Positions 36,150 through 46,947 of a stretch of 64,000 nt of DNA are shown here, one piece after another. The stretch is from Homarus americanus (taxonomy: Eukaryota; Arthropoda; Malacostraca; Decapoda; Nephropidae): positions 8,326,642 through 8,390,641 of the forward strand of contig NW_024732238.1 of the NCBI RefSeq assembly GCF_018991925.1. The letters run 5' to 3'. A program made the translations under genes and the position numbers. How positions within the stretch are numbered: the stretch's first letter is position 1; every line of letters starts with the position of its first letter. The notes below the pieces were generated by a model. That model worked only from the letters and a program-made list of their open reading frames with translations, did no database searches and was not told the DNA's origin.

Positions 36150-36410
36150 TACTGTACTAAGATTAGCAAAATCTTCAAGAGAAATGTTCGAGATGCTTAG
36201 AGATGAGGAGATAATACAGAAATATTAATGGGCAAAGTTGAGTGTAGGAGGGTTACGGGAAGATAGAGACTAGAATGGATGAATGAAATTAAAAACTGGT
36301 CCCCAGAGATGCAAAACCTTGGAGGATTGGTAAAAACAGCCCAAGAATGTTTAAAGGGGAGGAGGACTGTGGTTGCAAACCCTCATATATGAGGACAGCA
36401 ATCTGAGTGA
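36150..36410 (+). pseudogene. LINE C-terminal fragment (tentative)
   Basis: The frame MGKVECRRVTGR, stop, RLEWMNEIKNWSPEMQN, GLVKTAQECLKGRRTVV resembles the G-R-x-R-x-x-W-x-D-x-I tail common near the end of RTE-like LINE proteins. Only this tail is present. Confidence 0.4.
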
Positions 36411-36420
36411 TTGCTTGATG

Positions 36421-36699
36421 GTACACACATTAATATTTTACCCTCCAGCTCATTATTTTTTTATTTAAACTAAAGTACTGTTTTATCATTTTATTAATTG
36501 TTTACAATGCTGTACTCCACCCTGTAAATCATTACAGTACAGTAATCTTTATTACTACTATATTTTCTAAATGGAATTTACACGTTTTTTAAGTTAAGAA
36601 AAAGAGATGGGAAGACCTATTTTAACTCTGGTTTCCCCTAGTCAACAGAGGTGGGAGGACAATTATTATGTTTAAATAAAATATATTAAATTTAACCTA
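36421..36699. other. Unassigned AT-rich stretch
   Basis: No feature recognised. Confidence 0.3.
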
Positions 36700-36934
36700 C
36701 GGTCAATCCTCGCTTTATGCGGTCCCACTTTACGCGTTTCCACGTTTACGCGGTACCCTGCCGAACACGAAATGCTCACTTTCCGCGGTGCGTGTACCCC
36801 TTTACGCGGAGAGCAGCTGGCGGTCCTCTCGCGCCGCGCCATTTTTGGACCCAAACCTCCAGCCATCTCTCCCGCCCTCTCCCGCCATGTTGTGTAAGCG
36901 GCGCGAGTAGGTTGCGCAGTGTATGTCTTTGTTG

Positions 36935-37035
36935 CGTTATCGGTGACGTCATATGATGTAGCGGACTGTGATTGGGCAAAGCATCCTTACCTCCCTCCCT
37001 GCTAGCTGTGATTGGTTTAATGTACTATGACGTGC
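36935..37035 (+). promoter_or_regulatory. Promoter-like region of family C
   Basis: GGTGACGTCATATGATGTAG (CRE-like) is followed by TGTGATTGGGC and TGTGATTGGTT (inverted CCAAT boxes) about 100-190 bp before the start codon. Same order as in families B and D. Confidence 0.5.
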
Positions 37036-37129
37036 CCCGCCGCGGAAGCGTTCAAGCTCCTTGACCTACCGCATCAGTTACACCCCTCCCGGCTTCACCG
37101 TGTATATCGGCATCCATTGTTCCATAAGA

Positions 37130-39028
37130 ATGGCTTCCACCGGACCACCACCACCACCACAAAGAAACCTTGCATTACCTGGACCCAGCCGCCTTAAGCC
37201 AAAGAAGATACGACGTTCCTTAAGCTACGAAATAAAATATAAGATCATACAAGAGTTGGAGAAAGGAACAAGGCAGGTTGATCTCGCGCGCCAGCATGGT
37301 GTTAACGAATCAACTATCAGGACAATTAAGAAGGATGCAGCCAAGATACAGGAGAACATGAACATCACAAAGTCTACAGGTGCTTCTATGATCAAGTATT
37401 TCCACAACCAGGTGCTTCTCAAGATGGAAAAATTACTTGTGAGCTACTTGGTGCGTCAGGCGAGACGGAACATGGCGATGGACACGCGCTCAGTTAAGGA
37501 GTACGCACGTGAACTGTATGCTGCATTGTTACGAAAGATGGGAATTACAGAGCCCAAACCCTTTAATGCTTCCTCTGGGTGGTTACAGAGGTTTAAGAAG
37601 AGGAACAAGATCACCAATATCAACATTGGTGGTGAAGAAGCTAGTGCTGAACGTGTTGCGGCTAGGAAATTTCCTCTGTTTTTACGAGAGATTATGGAGG
37701 AAGGACAGTACACCGACAACCAGGTGTTTAACATGAACGAATCTGGTCTTTTTTGGAAAAAGCTACCTTCCAAGACCTTCCTTGTGAAGAATGCCAGCAA
37801 GTGTCGGGGCCGGAAGTTGCAGAAGGAGCGCATCACCGTCCTGTTTACCACCAATGCCTCCGGTACCTGTAAGCTCAAGTTATCGATGATCCACACAGCA
37901 CGCAAGCCGCACGCCTACAAGAGCATGGACATGACCAAGCTAAATGTCCACTGGCTGACCGCACATAAGGCGTGGATGTTCTCTACACTGTCCCTCTCCT
38001 GGTTTGATGGCTGTTTCATTCCCGATGTGAAGAAATTCTGTGAGCAACAGAATGTGCCATTCAAGATTTTGTTGCTGCTTGACAACGCACCAGGACACTC
38101 GCCCCTACTGATAGATCGTCACCCCAACGTAAAAGTGGTCTTCCTTCCTCCCAACACTACGTCTATAATACAGCCCATGGACCAAGAATTGATCTGTAAT
38201 GTAAAAGCTGCATTCTCTACGAAAAAATTCAACCTGCTGAACAACTACACCAACACCAAGGAAGAGCTGAGTAACCTGAGTCACACCAACACCGATAGCA
38301 AGAGCGAAGACGACAAGGATCAACAGTTGGCAGAGCAAGAAGTACTTTTGAAACAATTCTGGAGAACATTCAACGTCAAGAAAGCTGTGGACTTCTTGGT
38401 GGAGGCATGGGATCAGCTGTCTGTAGCAACTGTTCGTCACGCATGGAGACATGTGTTGCAAGGCATTCCGGGTGTTAGGCAGAGTAAATCTGTGACTGGT
38501 GAGGTTCAGACTGTTGCAGTAGCAGTGGACCTTGCCAGAAAAGCTGCGCAGAGTGTTACAGCTGCAGGCGTCTCCGAGACCACCAACGACGACATCCTGG
38601 AGGTGATAAGGGATCCTGATGTGACTACCGACGAGATGGTAGATGATGATGACGACGTCAGTGAAGAGGCAGGTGGTGCGTCATCCCAAGAAGAACGCCG
38701 CTTATCCCATAGTAATGTAAGGGGTGCCATCGAGTGTAATGAGAAAGTCAAGCTCCTCCTTTCCGACGACCCTGACGCTAACAGGTATGAAATCTTCACT
38801 ACCCAGCTGTTGCAGACTATGGAGCCCTACTTCAAGGTTTATCACGACAACATAAACACCAGCCGTCAGCAAAGCATAACAGAGTTCTTCGCCCGCAACC
38901 CACCACAGCCAGCCCAAGCCAGTGATAGGGACAGAGGCAGAGACAGTGATGATGACTTTGAGGGATTTGTCAGGGAGGCACTAGTAAGTGTGGATGACAC
39001 CGATGAAGACTCACCTGAGGGCCAGTAG
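37130..39028 (+). CDS. Tigger family C transposase, uninterrupted, first catalytic Asp replaced
   Basis: The start ATG at 37130 (MASTGPPPPPQRN) is chosen by alignment with the sister genes; an upstream in-frame extension without ATG also exists. 632 codons with no stop. Domains: psq helix-turn-helix at about 25-90 (LSYEIKYKIIQELEKGTRQV, HGVNESTIRTIKKDAA), CENP-B-type domain about 100-180 (ASSGWLQRFKKRNKITNI), DDD core about 195-360, acidic C-terminal part ending DFEGFVREAL. The core reads FNMNESGLFWKKLPSK, so residue 203 is Asn where the sister at 49484 has Asp. D318 (LLLLDNAPGHSP) and D351 (SIIQPMDQELIC) are kept. Cut-and-paste activity is therefore not expected, though DNA binding could remain. 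It would act in the nucleus on its own terminal repeats. Confidence 0.9.
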   Translation: MASTGPPPPPQRNLALPGPSRLKPKKIRRSLSYEIKYKIIQELEKGTRQVDLARQHGVNESTIRTIKKDAAKIQENMNITKSTGASMIKYFHNQVLLKMEKLLVSYLVRQARRNMAMDTRSVKEYARELYAALLRKMGITEPKPFNASSGWLQRFKKRNKITNINIGGEEASAERVAARKFPLFLREIMEEGQYTDNQVFNMNESGLFWKKLPSKTFLVKNASKCRGRKLQKERITVLFTTNASGTCKLKLSMIHTARKPHAYKSMDMTKLNVHWLTAHKAWMFSTLSLSWFDGCFIPDVKKFCEQQNVPFKILLLLDNAPGHSPLLIDRHPNVKVVFLPPNTTSIIQPMDQELICNVKAAFSTKKFNLLNNYTNTKEELSNLSHTNTDSKSEDDKDQQLAEQEVLLKQFWRTFNVKKAVDFLVEAWDQLSVATVRHAWRHVLQGIPGVRQSKSVTGEVQTVAVAVDLARKAAQSVTAAGVSETTNDDILEVIRDPDVTTDEMVDDDDDVSEEAGGASSQEERRLSHSNVRGAIECNEKVKLLLSDDPDANRYEIFTTQLLQTMEPYFKVYHDNINTSRQQSITEFFARNPPQPAQASDRDRGRDSDDDFEGFVREALVSVDDTDEDSPEGQ

Positions 39029-39354
39029 CCTGCCCTCTGCCTTGGAACCAGCCTCCATTCCCCTACGCCGACCCATCTCTTCTACTAACGTAAGTGTTAA
39101 CCCAAACCTTGTTTTTTCTAACCTAACCTTCAGTTTATTATTCTCTTATTGATTGTTCCCTTCTATATTATGTGTGTGTTAATACCATCATAAAGTTAAG
39201 ATGTTATTTTTAGTAAAACGTATGTATTGTGTCGGGAAAAAGTGGAGTTTGGGGATTGGCCCGGTCTCTATTTTAATTAATCCCATATGTTATGTTGTTC
39301 ACTTTACGCGGGCCGCCGTGGGTTCAATTAACCGCGTAAAGTGAGGGTTCACTG

Positions 39355-39724
39355 TATTTTGTATTTCTTATGATTACTTTCACCCATGGCCCATCGTGGC
39401 CAAAACATCCTGGGATCGTGGCCCATTGCCGAATCGTCCATCCACCATTCAAGACAGACAACTTTCCCTGATTCAACTCCTATTGTATAATGGCTAAGAT
39501 ATTCTTTCAGGACTTGCTCTCACAATTCCTAGCCTAACCTAACATTCACTTCTGATTATTTTACTCAATAAATAACTGAGGCAAATTCAAATACAACCTA
39601 AAAAACTACTGGGTGAAAATTATAATAAAAACATAAAAATTATATCAGTTACATTTAGAATAAGTCAACAATATTAGCTGTGTGTATTACCTGTTTACAA
39701 TTAGCCAGAGTAGCAGTACCCGGC
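39355..39724. other. Unassigned stretch
   Basis: Short repeats of GTGGCCCAT occur near 39380-39425. No gene is seen. Confidence 0.3.
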
Positions 39725-40497
39725 TGTCATGGGTTGCGTTAGGCTTACCCACGCAACCAACTCCAAAGTTTGTTTTACTAGAGATAAGACACCCGGCGAG
39801 GCATAACTGGGACATGTATTTCACATTAGTTTATGTTAGCCAGCCTTTAGGGGGGGGTGGGCAGTGAAACAGTGTTGTACTGTTCATCGCTTCACACCCA
39901 AAAAAAACCTCATTTTAAGTAGTATCCCCTGGACCATGGCATAGTTAAGACATTGTCTCCATCCTCTCCCTCCTGAAAGGGGGCGGGACACCACACCACA
40001 CAGAGTCCTCCACTGCCACTCCGTCCTGTGAACCGTCGTCGACACGAGACTAAGCGTGTTAACCTAGGTTGTTATCCCCGTGGAAATATCACGTGTGGAT
40101 GCCTGGTTGCAACAAGAGCAATCCAGGCTGGCCTATCAAACCTACAGTAAATGGTTAATCAATTCACGCTTAGAGTTCTCCTGCACAACACCCGTCTACA
40201 GTGACCGTGATCGACACGAGACTAAGTGTGTTAACCTAGGTTTGTTATCCCCGTGGAAATATCATGTGTGGAAGCCTGGTTGCGACAAAAGCAATCCAGG
40301 CTGGTCTATTGCACCTAAATGGTTAATTCAAGTAACGCTTACCAGTTCTCCTTGCCGCGAAACCGTCTACAGTGACTGTCAGTGACGCGAGACTATGTGT
40401 GGTAACCCAAGAGTACTTTTTGTTGTTATGGCTGTGGAAATAAGTCTTGTGTGGAAGCCTGGTTGTAACAAAAGCAATCCAGGCTGGCAGTAAATGT
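39725..40497. repeat. Dispersed repeat with hairpin-bearing monomers (right, inverted copy)
   Basis: Reverse complement of 1-758. Three hairpins GCCTGGTTGC ... GCAATCCAGGC lie at 40101-40128, 40273-40302 and 40456-40485, each followed by the TCTCCT...CCGTCTACAGTGAC segment in the first two monomers. The similarity stops just after the third hairpin. Confidence 0.82.
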
Positions 40498-41400
40498 ATC
40501 ACTTGAAGAATTAAGGCTCTGTTAAATCATACCCACAGTAGAGTAATCACATGTGTCCCCAAGTTGAAAATTCCCTCTTTTAGAAGATTAATTTTATTAC
40601 AGCGTGAACGTGAGTGAATCATACATCCATGCAAATTGTAAATCATTGTATGGAAGCTTGACAAATAAATTTAAGTGCAATTATCTGCCCGTATCTGTGA
40701 TCCTATCTTATTATTACTAAAGGTAATGACTGATTGGTTATGACAAAGTATAACCAATAACTTAGATGGATGTTGGAAATTAATGCAATTCATTAAATCA
40801 TCATTTATCATGGAATGTCGAGTGGTGGAGTGAACGTCTACATAGATACGCCATAATCTCCTGTAAGTAACCAGTGTGAAGGTATCGAACTCTACAGTAA
40901 GAAATAAGAAATACGACATATTATTATCTTTATATAATATAATCAACTCATATACCACACCGATAATACCCAAAACCATGACACCAGCTAATAAAGCCAT
41001 TACATTAAGTTACTGGGGTACCCAGCTACAGAAATATTAAAAAAAATATGCAGTGTTGGTCTAATCTAAGCACAATTAACCAAAGGTAACCTAACCTAAC
41101 TTAACCAAGGTTACTATTTGCAAACTGTTCAGAACCACTTCCTCTTGTTTGGGTGCTTTGATCAAACCACAACACCTATAAGACAATAACACTCAAGATG
41201 GAAAGCACATATCACAATCAGACAATCTAAAAATGCTATACACACCCAACATGATAAATAGCACCAGAGTATCTGTCTGAGAGAGCAGAGTGAATATCAC
41301 CTGAGAGTTATTGGCCCAAGTGTCACACAAATATCCTCTACAGTAACATAATAGTGTACAAAGTACTATACAGTACACTGTACCTGAAGTTTAGGAGGTA
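40498..41400. other. Unassigned stretch
   Basis: No gene is recognised. A short CCTAA-rich patch near 41083-41105 is too short to be telomeric. Confidence 0.3.
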
Positions 41401-41865
41401 CAGTCAGACAAAGATGCACCGACCCCACCCTGGGTCTCGTGCTCACAATTTTACCTGGCAATACTTGGTAAAGGAAGGCTGTATGTAAAGGTGATGGTGA
41501 TTGGTGGATCTGTTTTTGGCTGTATCACTGTCAGGATAAATATTAAACAAACCAATAGTAGAATTTTTATAATAATAAACGATTCATTGTTATTTAAGGT
41601 CATGAGAGGTTTCCAATGTTTGTATATTTGCTTAAATAATGAATAAAATTATATTAATGACTTGGCAACTCAACTACAACCACAGCTGCCACAAGAGTCT
41701 CACATCAAATTTTCGTAATTTTTTAAACAAATATACGAACATTTGGAAACTTCTATAACAAGGTAAAACTCGTAAAAAAGATATACATATAGGTAGAATA
41801 TTTAGTTGTAGGAATGTAAAGTGAGGAGGTTTGGTAGCGTGGCCGGTTAGTTATTTAACTGTATA

Positions 41866-42755
41866 CAGTGGTCCCTCGGTTAACGAACACATTTCGTCCC
41901 AGAGAGTCGTTCATTAACCAAAAATTTCGTGAACTGAATCTTTATTTCAATGGGATATTGGGTAATTGGTTCCAATTCACAGAAAAAGAATACATACAAA
42001 GTACTGTATACCGGTAATATAATTAACAAAACATTAAATATAAACGAAATGCAGAACTGTACTGTACAGTATACTGTACAATAATAAATAAAAAAACAAT
42101 AGAATACTGTACTGCATTTTAACTTACTTTGAGGTGTGTATGTCATATTCCCGGCAGCTTTGTTTACCTATCAAACAGCTGATTGTAGAGGCAGTCGATG
42201 ATGGCCTGCCATATTCTTTACAGAGTGCGTTGGTTCTATTGCCTTCTTCGTGTTTCATAATAATTTCTGCACTGTATATTATCAATATGTTAACTAAATT
42301 TCAGAATGACCAATAATTTTAATGTAAAAATGCAAAAATATTCAAGAGACCAACAAACTGGATGTTCACTCCACTGTAAACAAAGTTAAACTGAGAAGCG
42401 TTGTTGGGTGATTCAGTCAGCTGATGGGCGCACAAAAACTGTTCCCTGTACTGTCTATATTATCAATATGTTAACTAAATTTCAGAATGACCAATAATTT
42501 TAATATAAAAAATGCAGAAATATTCAAGAGACCAACTTTCTTGATATTTACCCCACTGGAAACGAATGTAAACATAGAACTGATTATTGTATTGGTGGAT
42601 GAGCCAATCAGCTGATGCGCACAACAAAACGTGTTTGTCGAAAGGATTTCGTTAATCGAAGTTTTGTTCGTCAATTGAACTGAAAATCCTTATGGGAGCT
42701 AATTCGTTAACCGACATTTAATTAATCGAGCCGTTCGTTAACCGAGGAACCACTG
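41866..42755. mobile_element. Tigger family A variant, copy A10
   Basis: CAGTGGTCCCTCGGTTAACG to TAACCGAGGAACCACTG, TA flanks. It is a diverged subfamily sharing its right half with A3. An internal segment (ATCAATATGTTAACTAAATT ...) is duplicated at about 42272 and 42462. Confidence 0.85.
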
Positions 42756-43137
42756 TATTATATTCGTAGGGGGAATTTTCTGAACCAATTCTAAGTACCT
42801 ACAGCTATTTATTATTCACTCAATGACACAGACATATTAATAGAACATTATAATTACGTTACTAGACACTGACTCTCGGACACAAACATGAAATGGATAT
42901 ACTTCCCACCTTAAGTAACTCACCCTTGGATCATTCTAACAAAGACTCATGTGTGACCTGAGGGAGGCCAGCAGGTGCTGTTGAAGGGAGTGCTGGACTC
43001 TGTCTCCTGTGGGAGACTCTGCTAGCTGGAGACGCGGTGCTGGGGAGGGAAGTTTCCCTCTGGGAAGGAGCTGTCGACTCCCTCCCTGTTACAATGATGC
43101 TCCGAATGCTAAAAGACCCTCGAGGAGGGAGCTGCAG

Positions 43138-43170
43138 GGCCTATATATAGGCGGTCACCAGCCGGCAGAT
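43138..43170 (+). promoter_or_regulatory. TATA-like site in a G/C-rich segment
   Basis: GGGCCTATATATAGGCGG stands in an otherwise G/C-rich stretch (42960-43270). It could be the core promoter of a solo LTR or of element Q. No start site or downstream gene is visible. Confidence 0.3.
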
Positions 43171-43635
43171 GATCTCTCCCAATTAACACTAGACTGGGTG
43201 TGTCTAGACCGGTGCACTAGCTGGAGGGGCTGCTTCTTGAGTCACACGGTCATGTCGCAGGATTAACGCAAGTATTTTGTGGCTGTCAGCGCTCCTGGGA
43301 CAGGTCTTAATCTCACTGTAGGGTGTGTCAACTTGCGTGGGCATACACTTACTCATCTACTTACTGTTATATGTGTTGTATTTCTCTAGGCTGTAAGCTG
43401 TGGTCTGGTAAACAATCATTTCACTTCTCAAGATCTAAAATAATGATGAATAGTTTATTATAAAAACTCTACCATTGGTGTGTTTAATATTTATCCTGAC
43501 AGTGATACAGCCAAAAATAGATCCACCAATCACAATCACCTTTACATACAGCCTTCCTTTACCAAGTATTGCCAGGTAAAATTGTGAGCACGAGACCCAG
43601 GGTGGGGTCGGTGCATCTTTGGCTGACTGTACATA

Positions 43636-43881
43636 CAATCTCATTCGAGATTCTTCAAATACTGTTGGAGACAGTTGGCAACTAAAAGCCGTTTGTTTAC
43701 TATAGTACGTAGTATAATATAATACGAAACAGCAAAGCCCAACCATTAAATTAAGCAACAGGGAACTAAGTAACCAATCACTTTTATATTTATTCATAAG
43801 TTTTACTACGTATACAGTAAACAAACGCCTTTGAGTTGCCAGCTGTCTCCAGCAGTGTTCAAAGAATCTTGAACGAGACTG
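43636..43881. mobile_element. Foldback MITE O2
   Basis: Second copy of the 250-bp near-palindrome seen at 21410-21662, in the opposite orientation, ending TTGAACGAGACTG with TA after it. It abuts element Q, separated by six bases. Confidence 0.85.
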
Positions 43882-44341
43882 TACAATTACAAACCACATC
43901 TCTTAAATCACTTTTATATTTTCTTAATTGATTTTAATGGGTATTGGGCAAAGGTATCAGGACTACAGTATTACCAGATCTTAATCTTCATATTCATGGA
44001 TCCAGTATTAGTTCATAAGGAAACAAGTGGACCCAGGGAGATGTGTAGTGTTCAACAGTGTCTCACTGGACAACACTCTTCTCATGTTTCACACGAGTGG
44101 AATTTGAATCTAAGTGACCACAGACAGAGGAAAACACACCAGCAAAAATATTTTCCATATTCTACGATTACATTTTGATTCCAATTGTTATCACTCATGC
44201 ATTTAGTACATTTTAAAAGTCCAAAATAATAGCATTTCTTCACTTACAAAATTGTTAGAGCACCTGAGTCATACATCTACAACTATCAGAGGCAATAAGA
44301 CCTGATAACTATGGCTTCCATCATGGAGGTTCACAAAATGT
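43882..44341. other. Unassigned stretch
   Basis: No feature recognised on either strand. Confidence 0.3.
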
Positions 44342-44393
44342 GATCGGCCCTTAACATACGCGGGTTTAGCATACACGGATTTGCAAATACAAT

Positions 44394-44903
44394 CAGTTCT
44401 GCTATAACGCGATAGTTGTGTTCTTGTAAAACATCGTGTTATAGAAATTTAATAGAAATAACAGGGCTTATGGAGAAAATAGGGTTAGGTGCAGATTACT
44501 ACTAGAAATGAAAAAATTTAGTAGTTAGCCTAACACAAAGGATAGCAGAATTCTAAATAAATGTTACATTCATATCTAATAATGAAATCATACAGTAAAT
44601 GTTACACTTCCTTGAAAAAATATGAATATAACTTGATGGGGAGAAGGTGATTTTGGAGGTAGATAACATCGAGCTTCTTCAAGGGTTATAGCTTTTCTTT
44701 TACGATCATCACTGGGAATGCGATCACCAGAACACTTCTTGGAGATATTCTTTTACCATATTCACATTATTACCACTCAATTGGAGAAATAGTAAGCAAA
44801 ATGGCATTCACAAAACAAGCTCACGTTATACAAATATCGCTCCTTTATTCATAAATCGTAAGAGCCAATTCGGGTTGTCAAAACACGCGTTATAGCAGAA
44901 CTC
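44394..44903. mobile_element. Tigger-type MITE L
   Basis: CAGTTCTGCTATAACGCG and the inverse CGCGTTATAGCAGAACT bound 510 bp of non-coding sequence. The flanks are not clean TA. Confidence 0.7.
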
Positions 44904-45483
44904 ACTGCGGATTGCCCCGCCGGAGGAATATTCTGTACATTGAAGCAATTGAAGTACATTCAAATCGCTACATACCAAACACTGCACACCGCCCAACCCC
45001 ACGAATAACAGACGCAGCGTCACGCCACCCAGCTCCCTTCACTCAGTCAGTCTTCGTAACCACACTTGTGTTGACATCAGCATTGTAGTTGCAAAAATAT
45101 TACATTTCCGTGAATGTATTATATCAAGCACAGTATGAATAGAATATCACTAATATAACAGTATTTTTAAACGAAAACTGTTAAAAAACCAGGTAACATA
45201 TCTTGAACATCGGAAGGTTAGGTAAAGTCTTTGTTTTCATGTAGTTTATCCTAATTTACATTGAAATACATTAAGTTTCAGCAAAACTACTATTTTTCTG
45301 AGAATATGGAAATGAAATATTTTTTGCTGAAATGACGTACGTATTACGGTAGACAGTGACGAAAGCAATGACTTTCGCTTTCTTTCGTTCAAAAGATGTT
45401 ACCGTAATCGCTTTTCAAATGGTTTTCAGTTAAAAAACTGTTGTATTACAATAATATTCTATCCTAATTCACTTGTGATGCAA

Positions 45484-46339
45484 CAGTTTGACAATCCCTT
45501 ATCCGAAACTTGGGACCAGATGCATTTCGGTTTTTGGAATTTTTCGGTTTTCAGAATGGTTAGTTTTTTTTTTTTTACTGGGATCAGCCCACCGGGCACA
45601 GGTCACTGACCCACATTGGGGCCTGGGGGTTATTATATAATAATAATAATTATAATAATATTAATAATAATAATAATAATAATAATAACAATAATAATTC
45701 ATAGGTCTAGGTCGTGTTTTGCACTTTTGATCTTTTTTTCATTTTGTATTTCTTTATTATTATTATTATTTTATTACAGTACTGTATTATTGTTATTATT
45801 ATTATTGTTATCATTCTTATTTTATTTTGTGTATTTTTTATTAAAATTTTTATTTACTATTAATACCGATATACTGCTTCATAACCCCTTCGTATAGGTT
45901 TAATTCCTGGTTTTGACCAAGAAATTGTTAATTTATGATATTCTCGTTTATAGGTCGGACGTAAGAGATCTGCCCTGGCAACTGTACCGACACTCTGGCA
46001 GGGTGTGCGTTGGTGCTTCCATTGTTTACTGGTAGTTACTGGTAAATATTTTTCATTCTAACGAAACTATTACCCAGATAGAGGTCGACCCCAACTTTTT
46101 GCCAAAATTTGGTCTTAGAACTCGTATATACACAGGTATATACGTAATTATTATTATTACTGTATTATCATTATTATTATAATTATTATTACTATTACAT
46201 TTCATCCCCCAGGCCCCGATGTGGGTCAGTGACCTGTGCCCGGTGGGCTGTTACAAAAAAAAAAAAAAATGCTCCACAAAACTTTCGGTTTTCAGAGCTT
46301 TTCGGTTTTTGGAATTTCGGATAAAGGGTTGTCAACCTG
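45484..46339. mobile_element. Tigger-type MITE N2
   Basis: CAGTTTGACAATCCCTTATC to GATAAAGGGTTGTCAACCTG-type inverse end. Same structure as N1 with (ATA)n, the inverted GGTCACTGACCCACATTGGGG arms and a short poly(A), and an extra internal insertion at about 45880-46145. Confidence 0.82.
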
Positions 46340-46947
46340 TACAGTATCTATAAATAAACTTTAAAAAATGAATACTTTATGTTTTACATCATCTTGTGCA
46401 TACCATACCATGCATTTGGCTACTTTGGGCTTGCTATGATGACGCAAGAGATTTGCCCTGGCAACTGTACCAACACTCACAGCTGGTGGTGCGTCGTTTC
46501 CATTGTTTACTGGTAGTTACTGGTAAATATTTTTCAACCTAACGAAACTATTACCCGTTTAGAGGTCGACCCCCAATTTTTTGCCAAAAAATTTGGTCTT
46601 AAAAACTCGAACTACACACAGGTAAGGCGACGAAACAGTTTTTAGGAGCAAAAATACACGGATTTTTAACATTCACGGGTATCTCTGTTACCCAACCCCC
46701 GCGTATGTTAAGGGCCAACTGTACAGTACTCTATGCCACTGTCTGTGTGCACCAACAAATAATAATAACAAACATTAGTTAATTCTGATTCTAGCATGAA
46801 TGGGACAAGTCCAATTCTTGGAAATGCAGTACAGTACAGTACTCCGTAAACCATTCCTATTAACCATAATTCAGTAACGACATGTGTGAAGACAATGGCA
46901 TCCTTGCCATAAATCTCCTTAAAAGTAGCCATTTTCCAGGTACAGTA

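Larger units (their letters stand above)
36700..39354 (+). mobile_element. Tigger family C, full-length element
   Basis: The left end GGTCAATCCTCGCTTTATGC (preceded by TAC) pairs with CGCGTAAAGTGAGGGTTCACTG at the right, TA flanks. It has a promoter region, one long transposase frame and a 3' region shared with families B and D (ACCATCATAAAGTTAAGATG). Confidence 0.9.
41401..43629. mobile_element. DNA element Q with about 200-bp terminal inverted repeats
   Basis: 41401-41605 and 43430-43629 are near-identical inverted copies beginning CAGTCAGMCAAAGATGCACC and flanked by TA. Long ends with this start fit a DNA transposon. No transposase is seen inside; the interior holds Tigger copy A10 and a G/C-rich segment with a TATA-like site. 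Confidence 0.7.
44342..46721. mobile_element. Element M, Tigger-type, carrying two nested elements
   Basis: GGCCCTTAACATACGCGGGT at the left and its inverse CCCGCGTATGTTAAGGGCC at the right. L (44394-44903) and N2 (45484-46339) are inserted inside. A 190-bp segment (GGCAACTGTACCRACACTC ... TTTACTGGTAGTTACTGG) occurs twice, about 45965-46140 (inside N2) and 46455-46625. Confidence 0.7.

Noticed and set aside
1..40497. A giant 40 kb transposon such as a Polinton bounded by the inverted blocks
   Set aside because: No integrase, polymerase B or capsid genes lie between the blocks, and host exons do. Two independent repeat copies are simpler.
41083..41105. Telomere-like CCTAA repeats
   Set aside because: Only two to three imperfect units.
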